A stretch of 7,112 bases of DNA from the NCBI GenBank assembly GCA_045603745.1, contig JAZUMQ010000026.1:1-7112 (forward strand). The letters are read 5' to 3'. The position numbers and the translations under genes are program-made. Positions 1 to 5,752 of this stretch are shown one piece after another; within the stretch, counting starts at the first letter, position 1, and the number at the start of each line of letters is the position of its first letter. The stretch comes from RGIG995 sp045603745. GTDB taxonomy: Bacteria; Bacillota; Clostridia; Oscillospirales; UBA644. The notes under the pieces are model-generated. The model searched no databases. It was given only the letters and a program-made list of their open reading frames with translations, and had not been told where the DNA came from.

Positions 1-47
1 TCCCGTAGACAACAGCGCTCTTCTATGGTAAAATGAGTGTAATGCAT
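1..47 (-). CDS. IS30-family transposase, N-terminal fragment (runs off the left edge)
   Basis: Reading leftwards from the ATG at 47-45, the frame is open to the window edge and gives MHYTHFTIEERCCLR. The pattern Y-T-H-(F/L)-T-x-E-E-R is the usual opening of IS30-family DDE transposases, just before their N-terminal helix-turn-helix that binds the terminal repeats. The start is supported by a purine-rich GAAAGGAAAGGG upstream (plus-strand 50-61) and a promoter at 85-114. Only 15 complete codons are visible, so the DDE catalytic domain cannot be judged and the element may be intact or broken beyond the edge. The identification rests on a short but distinctive N-terminus. The tRNA operon to the right points in the same direction, into this gene. 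Confidence 0.75.
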   Translation of the reverse strand, partial: MHYTHFTIEERCCLR

Positions 48-110
48 ACCCTTTCCTTTCTGTTATTTTGTTTTTCGTCAACTCATTATAACATGGATTG
101 GGTATGCATT
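41..110. repeat. 11-bp perfect inverted repeat around the transposase start codon
   Basis: AATGCATACCC at 41-51 is exactly complementary to GGGTATGCATT at 100-110, with a 48-nt loop. The left arm contains the transposase start codon (45-47) and lies next to its ribosome site. The right arm lies upstream of the predicted promoter -10 at 85-90. Only transcripts entering from outside would therefore carry both arms and could fold to hide the start codon. Confidence 0.75.
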
Positions 111-114
111 GCAA
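85..114 (-). promoter_or_regulatory. Sigma-A-type promoter of the IS30 transposase
   Basis: On the minus strand, TTGCAA (114-109) and a perfect TATAAT (90-85) are separated by 18 bp. Transcription would start near 78, about 30 nt before the transposase ATG. The -35 is weak (4 of 6 consensus positions), as expected for a poorly expressed transposase. Confidence 0.6.
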
Positions 115-141
115 GTGTTGCACTTAATAGTATAATTCACC

Positions 142-174
142 GAAAAAATAAAGAAAAGGTTTCAATTGAAACCT
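142..174 (-). terminator. Rho-independent terminator of the tRNA operon
   Basis: Positions 157-174 form a perfect 18-bp palindrome, AGGTTTCAATTGAAACCT. On the minus strand it is followed by a T-rich run (TTTCTTTATTTTTTC, 156-142). It lies 8 nt past the CCA end of tRNA-Glu. It closes the tRNA transcript and also separates it from the co-directional IS30 transposase. Confidence 0.85.
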
Positions 175-181
175 GTTCTTT

Positions 182-256
182 TGGTGACCCGTAGGAGAGT
201 CGAACTCCTGTTACAGCCGTGAAAGGGCCGTGTCTTAACCACTTGACCAACGGGCC
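182..256 (-). tRNA. tRNA-Glu (UUC)
   Basis: The minus strand folds as a full cloverleaf. The acceptor stem is GGCCCGT/ACGGGTC with one G-U pair. The anticodon stem is CGGCC/GGCTG around loop CTTTCAC, giving anticodon TTC at 223-221. The T stem AGGAG/CTCCT is fully paired around TTCGACT. The discriminator A (185) and the CCA end (184-182) are encoded. It is the second gene of a two-tRNA operon, 3 nt after tRNA-Met, and is followed by a terminator. Confidence 0.97.
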
Positions 257-259
257 GTT

Positions 260-336
260 TGGTAGCGGAAGCTGGATTTGAACCGGCGACCGTACGGGTA
301 TGAACCGTATGCTCTAGCCAACTGAGCTATTCCGCC
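260..336 (-). tRNA. tRNA-Met (CAU), elongator type
   Basis: The minus strand gives acceptor GGCGGAA/TTCCGCT with a G1-U72 pair, D stem GCTC/GAGC, and anticodon stem TACGG/CCGTA around TTCATAC (anticodon CAT at 302-300). The discriminator A and CCA end (262-260) are encoded. The G1-U72 pair and the GCTACCA 3' end are typical of Bacillota elongator tRNA-Met. Initiator tRNA and the CAU-reading tRNA-Ile2 have different acceptor ends. One oddity is an unpaired C51-A63 in the T stem (GCCGG/CCAGC). It is the first gene of the operon. Confidence 0.93.
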
Positions 337-370
337 ATAAGCTTACCGCTTCATCGTTCGGCGCTCGAAT

Positions 371-399
371 ATTATACTACATTTTCGACACTTTGTCAA
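371..399 (-). promoter_or_regulatory. Consensus sigma-A promoter of the tRNA operon
   Basis: The minus strand has a perfect TTGACA (399-394), a 17-bp spacer and a perfect TATAAT (376-371). Transcription should start near 364, about 28 nt before mature tRNA-Met. A fully consensus promoter fits a stable-RNA gene. It sits only 47 bp beyond the stop of the HD gene, and I see no convincing terminator between them, so the upstream operon may read through into the tRNAs. Confidence 0.9.
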
Positions 400-446
400 T
401 GGCGATAATGTGACATATTTGAAACGAAACTGTGAAGCGGTGTTTT

Positions 447-1043
447 TTATTCATAAGTTTGCTCGTCGAGATAGGTGGAAAGCAGATCTGCAGTATAAAA
501 CAACAGAGTTTCCGGGTAATCGGTGTTTACCTTTTGCAATAAAGAGCGATATTCGTAATCTTCACCGCCGTAGGGACCCATATGATAATAAATGCAAAGT
601 TCTTCTTGAGGGGTCAGACGAAGGAAGGATTGAAGCATTCGGATTGAACGGTAGGAGTGAGGCAGCGGGGGAGAGACGGATTTCGTGTTTGACCAAACGT
701 CGACCTGTTCCCACTTTCCATTAATCTTACGGTTTCTTTGTTCCAATACATAATAATTGCATTTACAAATGTCGTGAAGCAAAGCAATCAAAATGATACT
801 GTCTTGCGAAAGTTCAATTCCTTTCAGGTCCAATAATTTTTTGAAACTTTCATAGACGTTGAGTGTGTGTGCGAGGAGTCCACCGATGCAGTTGTTATGG
901 TATTTTGTTGAAGCGGGAGCCGTGTAAAAATCAGTTTTCGTTTCCAGATAGTCAATCAGAGAATCAATCCCTTTTCGTTCCACCGATTTTAAAAGATCTA
1001 AAAAGACCTTCTTATTTTCTTCCATTGCTTCCGGTTTATACAT
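447..1043 (-). CDS. HD-domain protein, probable metal-dependent phosphohydrolase
   Basis: The 198-residue protein has no signal peptide or membrane segment, so it is probably cytoplasmic. It carries a complete set of HD-superfamily metal ligands: H59 in GGLLAHTLNVY, the H90-D91 pair in LIALLHDICK, further histidines H129 and H154, and a distal D186 in FYTADLLSTYLDE. The GGLLxHT...LLHDxxK layout resembles the HD domain of YhaM-type 3'-5' exoribonucleases, but no OB-fold nucleic-acid domain precedes it. HD proteins act as phosphatases, nucleotidases or nucleases; the substrate here cannot be told. It is the last gene of a three-gene operon. The start lies 12 bp past the stop of the previous gene, with AAGGAG at 1057-1052 overlapping that stop, which suggests translational coupling. 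Confidence 0.8.
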   Translation of the reverse strand: MYKPEAMEENKKVFLDLLKSVERKGIDSLIDYLETKTDFYTAPASTKYHNNCIGGLLAHTLNVYESFKKLLDLKGIELSQDSIILIALLHDICKCNYYVLEQRNRKINGKWEQVDVWSNTKSVSPPLPHSYRSIRMLQSFLRLTPQEELCIYYHMGPYGGEDYEYRSLLQKVNTDYPETLLFYTADLLSTYLDEQTYE

Positions 1044-1051
1044 ATGTATAT

Positions 1052-1057
1052 CTCCTT
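1052..1057 (-). promoter_or_regulatory. Ribosome binding site of the HD gene, identical to a strong phage leader
   Basis: On the minus strand AAGGAG is followed by ATATACAT and the ATG. The 17 bases AAGGAGATATACATATG equal the T7 gene 10 ribosome site. The site overlaps the TAA stop of the preceding gene (1058-1056), so termination and initiation are physically linked. Confidence 0.85.
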
Positions 1058-1949
1058 ATCTTTGCCTCGTGATGCAGATTCCCGTGGGTAGTGTTGCGAA
1101 TGTATATCCTTGTTCTTTCAGTCCGGATATAACGCGAGACAGCGATGCGTTCGCACGTTTGTTTTCCGTAAAAAGAACGACGCAGGTTTTATATGTTGCC
1201 TTTAAAGTTTTAGCAGAGCCTTTCAATGTTGTAGATACGATCGTGTCAACATCGGTTTCTGTAGCATTTTTGGAATCGACAGACCAGTCGTTTACCATAA
1301 AACCTTCTTTTTCCAAACGGTCAAGAACCTTGGTGAAAACGTCTTCACTTCCGGTATAACGTTCAAAAAGCACTTCCGCCGTTGCCGTACCTCCTGGCAT
1401 GCGCACAAGAATCGGAGATTCTCCGGTAATTTCTTTTACCATATCACTACAGGCATAAAGATCAGAAAAATAGGCTTCTTCGCTGGAATAAATCTTTTTC
1501 AGATCGTCGGAATAAGAGCGAATTCCGATTTTGTGTCCAGATTCCCATGCGGTCTTTAATGCTGCCCGTAAAGTCTCGCTGGATTTCAGATTCGTTCCAA
1601 CGACATAAAACGTTCCTTTTAATCCATTTTTGTCTAACGTTTCGATTACATCTACCGTGTTAGAAGAGAAACCTCCGTCAAATGTCAAAAATGCAGTAGG
1701 CGTTGTTTTGTAGTTTTCTCGGTTTTCCAATTCTTTTAATCGTTTTTCCGTATCGGCTTTTTGAATGGAAAGATCGTTTAATTGTTTCTGCAAATTGGCT
1801 ATATCTTGACGGTATGCCTCCGTTTTTTGTATCACGTCTTCAAATCCGCCAATATTTTCGATGGCGGTTTTTTCTTTAAAGCAACCAAAAATGAGTAACA
1901 GAGACGCTAATGCTGCAATAAAGGTGATAAATACACTTGTAAATCTCAT
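1056..1949 (-). CDS. Membrane-anchored NodB-fold protein (polysaccharide deacetylase-like), probably catalytically dead
   Basis: The 297 residues comprise an N-terminal hydrophobic segment (about 3-22, ending IFGC, a poor lipobox, so membrane anchor or possible lipoprotein), a coiled-coil-like stretch (about 35-80) and a NodB-type domain (85-290). The fold is recognisable from AFLTFDGGFSSNT, GTFYVVG, RMPGG and DWSVDS. Active family members use TFDDG, HxxxH and a later LxH as metal and catalytic residues. Here the second Asp is Gly92, the two His are Arg144 and Asp148 (GIRSYSDD), and the late His is Thr261 by alignment (VVLFTE). Asp91, Arg183 and the Asp221/Asp225 motif remain. It probably lies outside the membrane and binds glycan or a partner rather than deacetylating peptidoglycan. 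The start has GAGGTGG at 1960-1954, overlapping the stop of the preceding gene. Confidence 0.8.
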   Translation of the reverse strand: MRFTSVFITFIAALASLLLIFGCFKEKTAIENIGGFEDVIQKTEAYRQDIANLQKQLNDLSIQKADTEKRLKELENRENYKTTPTAFLTFDGGFSSNTVDVIETLDKNGLKGTFYVVGTNLKSSETLRAALKTAWESGHKIGIRSYSDDLKKIYSSEEAYFSDLYACSDMVKEITGESPILVRMPGGTATAEVLFERYTGSEDVFTKVLDRLEKEGFMVNDWSVDSKNATETDVDTIVSTTLKGSAKTLKATYKTCVVLFTENKRANASLSRVISGLKEQGYTFATLPTGICITRQR

Positions 1950-1958
1950 AATACCACC

Positions 1959-2246
1959 TCAATCCCCATTCAAAGAGGAAATCTTCCGATTCAGTTCATT
2001 GATTTCTCTTAAAATAGCGTCAACTTTCGATTCCAAATCACTTTTCTGTGTTTTTACGTCATTTAATTCCTGCATGACCGTTCCGTATTCTTCGGGGCGA
2101 GATAAATTTTGATTTCGCAACCCGGTATATCGAATCAGCAGAACGATCATTAAAATCAGAAAAAAGAGGGCGATTCCGGCAAAGATCAAGTCGATCTTTT
2201 TTTCACGCAGAAATTCGCTTCCTGTCACGGTTTTTTCTCGTTTCAT
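1959..2246 (-). CDS. Small single-span membrane protein with coiled coil, function unknown
   Basis: I do not recognise this 95-residue protein. It has a charged N-terminus (MKREKTVTGSEFLREKK), one strong membrane segment at about 19-39 (LIFAGIALFFLILMIVLLI) and a C-terminal heptad-like region at about 55-92, rich in Glu, Lys and Leu. The layout resembles FtsL/DivIC-type bitopic proteins, but size and topology alone do not justify such a name. The next gene's product also has a membrane anchor followed by a coiled coil, so the two may pair through their coiled coils. It is the first gene of the operon, with a strong site GGGAGGT at 2257-2251, 4 nt before the ATG. Its TGA stop (1961-1959) lies inside the ribosome site of the next gene. 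Confidence 0.75.
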   Translation of the reverse strand: MKREKTVTGSEFLREKKIDLIFAGIALFFLILMIVLLIRYTGLRNQNLSRPEEYGTVMQELNDVKTQKSDLESKVDAILREINELNRKISSLNGD

Positions 2247-2294
2247 AGGGACCTCCCTTAGATTGTGATGTATGATGTTGAGTTTTCATCTACT

Positions 2295-2323
2295 ATTATA
2301 TCATATTTTTTTTTGAATTTCAA
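2295..2323 (-). promoter_or_regulatory. Sigma-A promoter of the three-gene minus-strand operon
   Basis: On the minus strand TTGAAA (2323-2318), a 17-bp A-rich spacer and a perfect TATAAT (2300-2295) stand about 40 nt before the first gene's ATG. It faces away from the rny promoter; the two -35 elements are 77 bp apart, and I see no clear operator between them. Confidence 0.82.
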
Positions 2324-2400
2324 GTCCTTTATCGTACTTTCTGAAAAATCTGCATTCAGGATTTAATTGTGACAAAAGTCCGATTTTATTTTAAAAAACA

Positions 2401-2429
2401 TTGACAAAACACTGGAAATAATATATTAT
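2401..2429 (+). promoter_or_regulatory. Sigma-A promoter of rny
   Basis: A perfect TTGACA (2401-2406), a 17-bp spacer and TATTAT (2424-2429) predict a transcript start near 2436. That leaves a leader of about 60 nt to the start at 2497 and makes the in-frame ATG at 2434 unlikely to lie in the mRNA. Confidence 0.85.
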
Positions 2430-2481
2430 AGATATGTATATGTTAAATTCTCCGAATTTTCAAATACAGATAAAAATAGTC

Positions 2482-2487
2482 AGGAGG
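2482..2487 (+). promoter_or_regulatory. Ribosome binding site that places the rny start at AUU 2497
   Basis: AGGAGG is a full Shine-Dalgarno core and is the only good one in the rny leader. The in-frame codon at the right distance is ATT at 2497, 9 nt downstream. The in-frame TTG at 2488 directly abuts the site and is too close. No ATG or GTG is available at a normal spacing. Confidence 0.7.
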
Positions 2488-2496
2488 TTGGTTACC

Positions 2497-4047
2497 ATTA
2501 ACACCACAGAAATCATTATTACGGTTGTAGCCGTTGTAATAGCCGTTGTTATCGGATTCCTTATTGGCATGGTTTATCGCAAGAAAATCGGCGAAGCTGC
2601 CATCGGTTCCGCGGAAGAGAAGGCCCGCAATATTATTAATGACGCTATTAAGACTGCTGAAACCAGATCAAAAGAATCCTTGATCGAAGCAAAAGAGGAA
2701 ATTCACCGTAATCGTACTGAAGCAGATCGTGAGATCCGGGAACGTCGCGGAGAACTCCAAAAGATGGAAAAGCGACTTGTTCAAAAAGAAGAAATGCTGG
2801 ATAAACGTGAAACTTCTTTCGTAACTAAGGAAGAAAATCTCGACCGTCAAATGAAGAAAGTCGAGGCATTGGAGGTTGAAAAAGCCGAAATTATTGAACA
2901 GCAACGTAAAATGCTGGAACAGATTTCGTCCATGACAGCGGATCAGGCTCGCGCATATTTATTGGAGAGCCTTAAAAACGATCTAAAGCATGAATCTGCC
3001 GCCATGATCAAAGATATGGAAGCCCGCACGAAGGAAGAAGCAGAAGTGCAGGCTCGCGAACTGATCTGCCGTGCAATCCAGAAGTGCGCCTCCGATCACG
3101 TTGCGGAAACCACCGTTTCTTCCGTTACTTTGCCCAACGATGAAATGAAAGGTCGTATCATCGGACGTGAGGGACGAAATATTCGTACCCTCGAAAATCT
3201 TACCGGTGTTGATCTGATCATTGACGACACTCCCGAAACCATTGTTCTTTCCAGTTTTGATATGGTACGCCGGGAAATTGCCCGCATTGCTTTGGAACGT
3301 TTGATTCAAGACGGCCGCATTCACCCCACTCGCGTCGGTGATATGGTAGAAAAAGCTCGGAAAGAAGTCGATCAGGTTATCAAAAAAGAAGGAGAACGCG
3401 CCATTTTTGAGACCAACGTTCACGGAATTCATCCGGAATTGATTCGTTTGCTCGGACGTCTCCACTATCGTACTTCTTTTGGTCAAAACGTATTGAATCA
3501 CTCCATTGAAGTGGCTCATTTGTCCGGAATCCTTGCCGGAGAATTGAAAGTTGACATCAACGCCGCAAAACGTGCCGGACTTCTTCATGACATTGGGAAA
3601 TCCGTCGACCAAGAGACGGAAGGATCCCACATCTCCATCGGTGTGGATCTGGCTCGTAAATACAAGGAAAACGAGAATATCGTTCACGCTATTGAAGCCC
3701 ATCATGGTGATGTAGAAGCAAAAACGGTACTTGCTGCCATCGTTCAGGCTGCTGACGCCATTTCTGCCGCGCGTCCCGGTGCTCGTCGTGAAGATATTGA
3801 AAATTATATCAAGCGTCTTGAAAAATTGGAATCTCTCGCAAACGACTTCAAGGGCGTAGAACGCACCTATGCGATTCAAGCAGGTCGTGAGATCCGGGTT
3901 ATGGTTCGTCCGGAAGATATTAACGACGACGATATGGTGATTCTTGCCCGCGATATTGCAAAACGTATTGAAAGCGAATTGGAATACCCCGGTCAAATCA
4001 AAGTTCACGTCATTCGTGAAAACCGCGCCATTGAATACGCAAAATAA
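2497..4047 (+). CDS. rny: Ribonuclease Y
   Basis: RNase Y is the membrane-anchored endoribonuclease that starts decay of much mRNA in Bacillota. All family parts are present, numbering from the AUU start: an N-terminal membrane helix (about 6-26), a long charged coiled coil (about 35-150), a KH RNA-binding domain with GRIIGREGRNIR (219-230), and an HD domain with LLHDIGK whose metal pair is H364/D365. The C-terminus ERTYAIQAGREIRVMV to AIEYAK is also typical. From AUU the length is 516 residues, close to the 520 of Bacillus subtilis. The ATG at 2434 would add 21 residues that the family lacks, and it lies at or before the predicted transcript start. AUU is rare and known for infC. The gene is monocistronic, with its own promoter and a strong terminator. 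Confidence 0.95.
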   Translation: MNTTEIIITVVAVVIAVVIGFLIGMVYRKKIGEAAIGSAEEKARNIINDAIKTAETRSKESLIEAKEEIHRNRTEADREIRERRGELQKMEKRLVQKEEMLDKRETSFVTKEENLDRQMKKVEALEVEKAEIIEQQRKMLEQISSMTADQARAYLLESLKNDLKHESAAMIKDMEARTKEEAEVQARELICRAIQKCASDHVAETTVSSVTLPNDEMKGRIIGREGRNIRTLENLTGVDLIIDDTPETIVLSSFDMVRREIARIALERLIQDGRIHPTRVGDMVEKARKEVDQVIKKEGERAIFETNVHGIHPELIRLLGRLHYRTSFGQNVLNHSIEVAHLSGILAGELKVDINAAKRAGLLHDIGKSVDQETEGSHISIGVDLARKYKENENIVHAIEAHHGDVEAKTVLAAIVQAADAISAARPGARREDIENYIKRLEKLESLANDFKGVERTYAIQAGREIRVMVRPEDINDDDMVILARDIAKRIESELEYPGQIKVHVIRENRAIEYAK

Positions 4048-4060
4048 ATTTTAAAAGTAC

Positions 4061-4100
4061 AAAAATCTCCGAAGATCATGGATTCTTCGGAGATTTTTTT
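4061..4100 (+). terminator. Rho-independent terminator of rny
   Basis: Positions 4061-4075 pair perfectly with 4084-4098 (core ATCTCCGAAGA/TCTTCGGAGAT) around an 8-nt loop, with the T-run 4094-4100 at the 3' side. It lies 13 nt after the rny stop and isolates rny from the spoIIGA promoter. Confidence 0.93.
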
Positions 4101-4112
4101 ATCTATAAACAA

Positions 4113-4119
4113 AGTCGAA
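4113..4119 (+). promoter_or_regulatory. Candidate Spo0A box upstream of spoIIGA
   Basis: AGTCGAA matches the 0A box TGTCGAA except at one position. It lies about 70 bp upstream of the predicted spoIIGA transcript start, within the region Spo0A~P occupies at the Bacillus spoIIG promoter. A second degenerate match, TTTGACA (4146-4152, reverse orientation), coincides with the -35. Short degenerate sites occur by chance, so this rests mainly on position. Confidence 0.45.
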
Positions 4120-4146
4120 AATCTTTTTTAATCGGTATCCTTTTCT

Positions 4147-4179
4147 TTGACAAATTCCTCTTCTCTCCTGAGGTATAAT
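4147..4179 (+). promoter_or_regulatory. spoIIG-type promoter with 21-bp spacing
   Basis: A perfect TTGACA (4147-4152) and a perfect TATAAT (4174-4179) are separated by 21 bp instead of 17. The Bacillus subtilis spoIIG promoter is the known case of a sigma-A promoter with a 22-bp spacer that needs Spo0A~P, so the stretched spacing probably means activator dependence. The transcript would start near 4186. Confidence 0.75.
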
Positions 4180-4185
4180 GAATAC

Positions 4186-4192
4186 GGGAGGG
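4186..4192 (+). promoter_or_regulatory. Ribosome binding site that places the spoIIGA start at 4199
   Basis: GGGAGGG lies 6 nt before the ATG at 4199. The earlier in-frame ATG at 4178 overlaps the promoter -10 element and would not be transcribed, so 4199 is chosen. Confidence 0.8.
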
Positions 4193-4198
4193 ACGACT

Positions 4199-5029
4199 AT
4201 GACCGTATATCCTGATCTTGCATTTTTCTTGGGATTTGTTTTGCACGGGGCGATATTTCGGTTAACACTTTTGCTGTTGGATTTTCGGCGTCCATTTTGG
4301 ATATTTTTCCTATGCTCCTTTTGTTCTGGGGTTTCATCAGCAATTCTTCTAATCCCTCAAATTCCCCCTGTTTTTTCAGTTGTTATCGGTGTTGTATCAT
4401 CAATCATTCTCTTGTTTGGTAAGACGCTTCACGGTACGTTGTTAAATCTGTTAACTTGGTTCGGAGTATTGATTCTCTATCTCGGTGGCGTTATCGTTCT
4501 GTCCGGAGGACTATTTTTTCTGTCTTTTGTGTTTGACAATTCCGGTGGATATTTTTTACTTACTTTTTTTGAAACGTTTGCTTCTGCGAGTTTATCTTTT
4601 ATAATAGGTGGTATTTTTGTCAAAATTCAAAAAAAGAGGAGAGGAAAGACATATTGCGATTGTTCTGTCTCTATTGAGGGCAACGTCATTTTTTTTCGTT
4701 CCTATGTAGATACCGGAAATTTCTTGATTGATCCAACGAGTGGATTTCCTGTAGTAATTCTTGAATTTTCCTTATTACAAAAAAAACTTGGGTCTGATTT
4801 TCCGCAACCTATGACTTACGAGTTTGCATCACGCTTTTCTTCCCGAGCGAGGGTGATTCCGTATCGTTCGGTATCCGGAGACGGACAGATGTTGTCTGCC
4901 TTTGTTCCTGACGCGTTTACTGTAAATGGTATTCCCCGCAAGGTCGTGATAGCAGTTTCAACTCGTAAACTGGAGGAACGGGGGAGATTTTCCGGCATTA
5001 TTGGTTCAGATTTGATAGGAGGAGAATAG
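4199..5029 (+). CDS. spoIIGA: Sporulation sigma-E processing peptidase SpoIIGA
   Basis: SpoIIGA is the septum-located aspartic protease that removes the pro-sequence of sigma-E after a signal from the forespore (SpoIIR). The 276-residue protein has about five hydrophobic segments in its first 140 residues, then a basic stretch (KIQKKRRGK) and a cytoplasmic protease domain. The family's catalytic motif is seen as YVDTGNFLIDP, with D171 as the nucleophile. The C-terminal FSGIIGSDLIGG also fits. It is somewhat shorter than the Bacillus protein of about 309 residues. sigE starts 3 nt after the stop, and the sigE ribosome site lies inside spoIIGA, so protease and substrate are translationally linked. 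Sequence similarity in this family is low, but motif plus neighbour make the call secure. Confidence 0.95.
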   Translation: MTVYPDLAFFLGFVLHGAIFRLTLLLLDFRRPFWIFFLCSFCSGVSSAILLIPQIPPVFSVVIGVVSSIILLFGKTLHGTLLNLLTWFGVLILYLGGVIVLSGGLFFLSFVFDNSGGYFLLTFFETFASASLSFIIGGIFVKIQKKRRGKTYCDCSVSIEGNVIFFRSYVDTGNFLIDPTSGFPVVILEFSLLQKKLGSDFPQPMTYEFASRFSSRARVIPYRSVSGDGQMLSAFVPDAFTVNGIPRKVVIAVSTRKLEERGRFSGIIGSDLIGGE

Positions 5030-5032
5030 ATC

Positions 5033-5752
5033 ATGAATTTTCAATCCGTATTAAGAAAGATGTTACAGCTGCTTAAAGGGGTAGTCTTTGAAGAAAACAG
5101 CATTTTTTACATCAACGGAAGCGACGTACTTCCTGCCCCACTACCTTTTGAAGAGGAACAGGAACAAGTGTCTCGACTGATTGTTGGAGATACTGCCGCT
5201 CGTGACATCTTAATTGAACATAATCTCCGATTGGTGGTATATATTGCTCGAAAGTTTGAGATTTCAACATTATCTTGTTCTATCGAGGATTTAATTTCTA
5301 TTGGAACGATTGGTTTGATTAAAGCAGTCAATACTTATTGCCCTGGGAAAAATATTAAACTTGCAACTTACGCGTCTCGTTGCATTGAAAATGAGATACT
5401 GATGTATCTAAGAAAATCCGGAAATCTTCGCAATGAAGTGTCCATTGAAGAACCTCTCAATATTGATTGGGACGGAAATGAACTATTACTTAGCGACGTT
5501 TTGGATTCCGGAGGAGATGAGGTAGGAAAAGAAATCGAGCGAGAAGATGAAGCCGCGTTACTGAAAGCTGAAGTCTGTCGTCTTTCCGATCGATCCCGGC
5601 GCATTATCGAATTGCGGTATGGTTTTTCCGGCGGGAGAACGTATACGCAAAAAGAGGTTGCCGATCTTCTGGGAATTTCGCAGTCGTATATTTCACGGCT
5701 GGAAAAGAAGATTTTGAGCAACCTCAAAGAAAAGTTAAAAGAAATCGGTTAA
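5033..5752 (+). CDS. sigE: RNA polymerase sporulation sigma factor sigma-E, pro-form
   Basis: Sigma-E is the first mother-cell sigma factor. The 239-residue protein begins with an amphipathic pro-sequence, and alignment to Bacillus pro-sigma-E puts cleavage at about F25/Y26, before YINGSDVLPAPL. Region 2 (about 53-127) contains NLRLVVYIARKFE, EDLISIGTIGLIKAVN and the -10 recognition stretch KLATYASRCIENEILMYLR, nearly identical to known sigma-E. PLNIDWDGNELLLSDVL is also diagnostic. The region 4 helix-turn-helix is at about 205-225 (TQKEVADLLGISQSYISRLE). The loop after KFE (ISTLSCS) is slightly longer than in Bacillus. AGGAGG at 5017-5022 sets the start. In many Bacillota sigG follows; here a Spo0A-like gene converges on it with a 4-bp overlap, and no terminator is evident. 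Confidence 0.97.
   Translation: MNFQSVLRKMLQLLKGVVFEENSIFYINGSDVLPAPLPFEEEQEQVSRLIVGDTAARDILIEHNLRLVVYIARKFEISTLSCSIEDLISIGTIGLIKAVNTYCPGKNIKLATYASRCIENEILMYLRKSGNLRNEVSIEEPLNIDWDGNELLLSDVLDSGGDEVGKEIEREDEAALLKAEVCRLSDRSRRIIELRYGFSGGRTYTQKEVADLLGISQSYISRLEKKILSNLKEKLKEIG

Larger units (their letters stand above)
1..140 (-). mobile_element. IS30-family insertion sequence, 5' end only
   Basis: This stretch holds the transposase start, its promoter and a leader. It lies directly beyond the T-tract of the tRNA terminator (142-156). The outer tip is not proven. The minus-strand sequence GGTGAATTATACTATTAAG, starting at about 139, is my best candidate for the tip because everything to its right belongs to the tRNA operon. 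The opposite end is outside the window, so neither the terminal inverted repeats nor the target duplication can be checked. Confidence 0.6.

Noticed and set aside
260..336. tRNA-Ile2 or initiator tRNA-Met reading of the CAU tRNA
   Set aside because: The G1-U72 acceptor pair and GCTACCA end fit elongator tRNA-Met, and the anticodon stem lacks the three G-C pairs of the initiator.
410..724. Plus-strand open frame of 104 codons
   Set aside because: It overlaps the HD-domain gene on the other strand, has no ribosome site, and its product is Arg-rich without recognisable motifs.
1038..1060. Plasmid vector contamination, because of the T7 leader-like sequence
   Set aside because: The match stops after 17 bases and both flanks continue in frame with native genes.
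2434..2496. AUG start for rny at 2434, or at 2440
   Set aside because: The predicted transcript begins near 2436, neither ATG has a ribosome site, and the extra residues are not part of the family N-terminus.
2983..4008. Long open frame of 341 codons on the minus strand inside rny
   Set aside because: It is fully antisense to a clear RNase Y gene, lacks a ribosome site, and is Phe/Asn-rich, as expected of the complement of an rny coding frame.
4178..4198. AUG start for spoIIGA at 4178
   Set aside because: This ATG overlaps the -10 TATAAT; the ATG at 4199 has GGGAGGG at the right distance.
4816..5727. Minus-strand open frames inside spoIIGA and sigE
   Set aside because: They are shadows of two confidently identified genes, with Ser/Arg-rich products and no ribosome sites.
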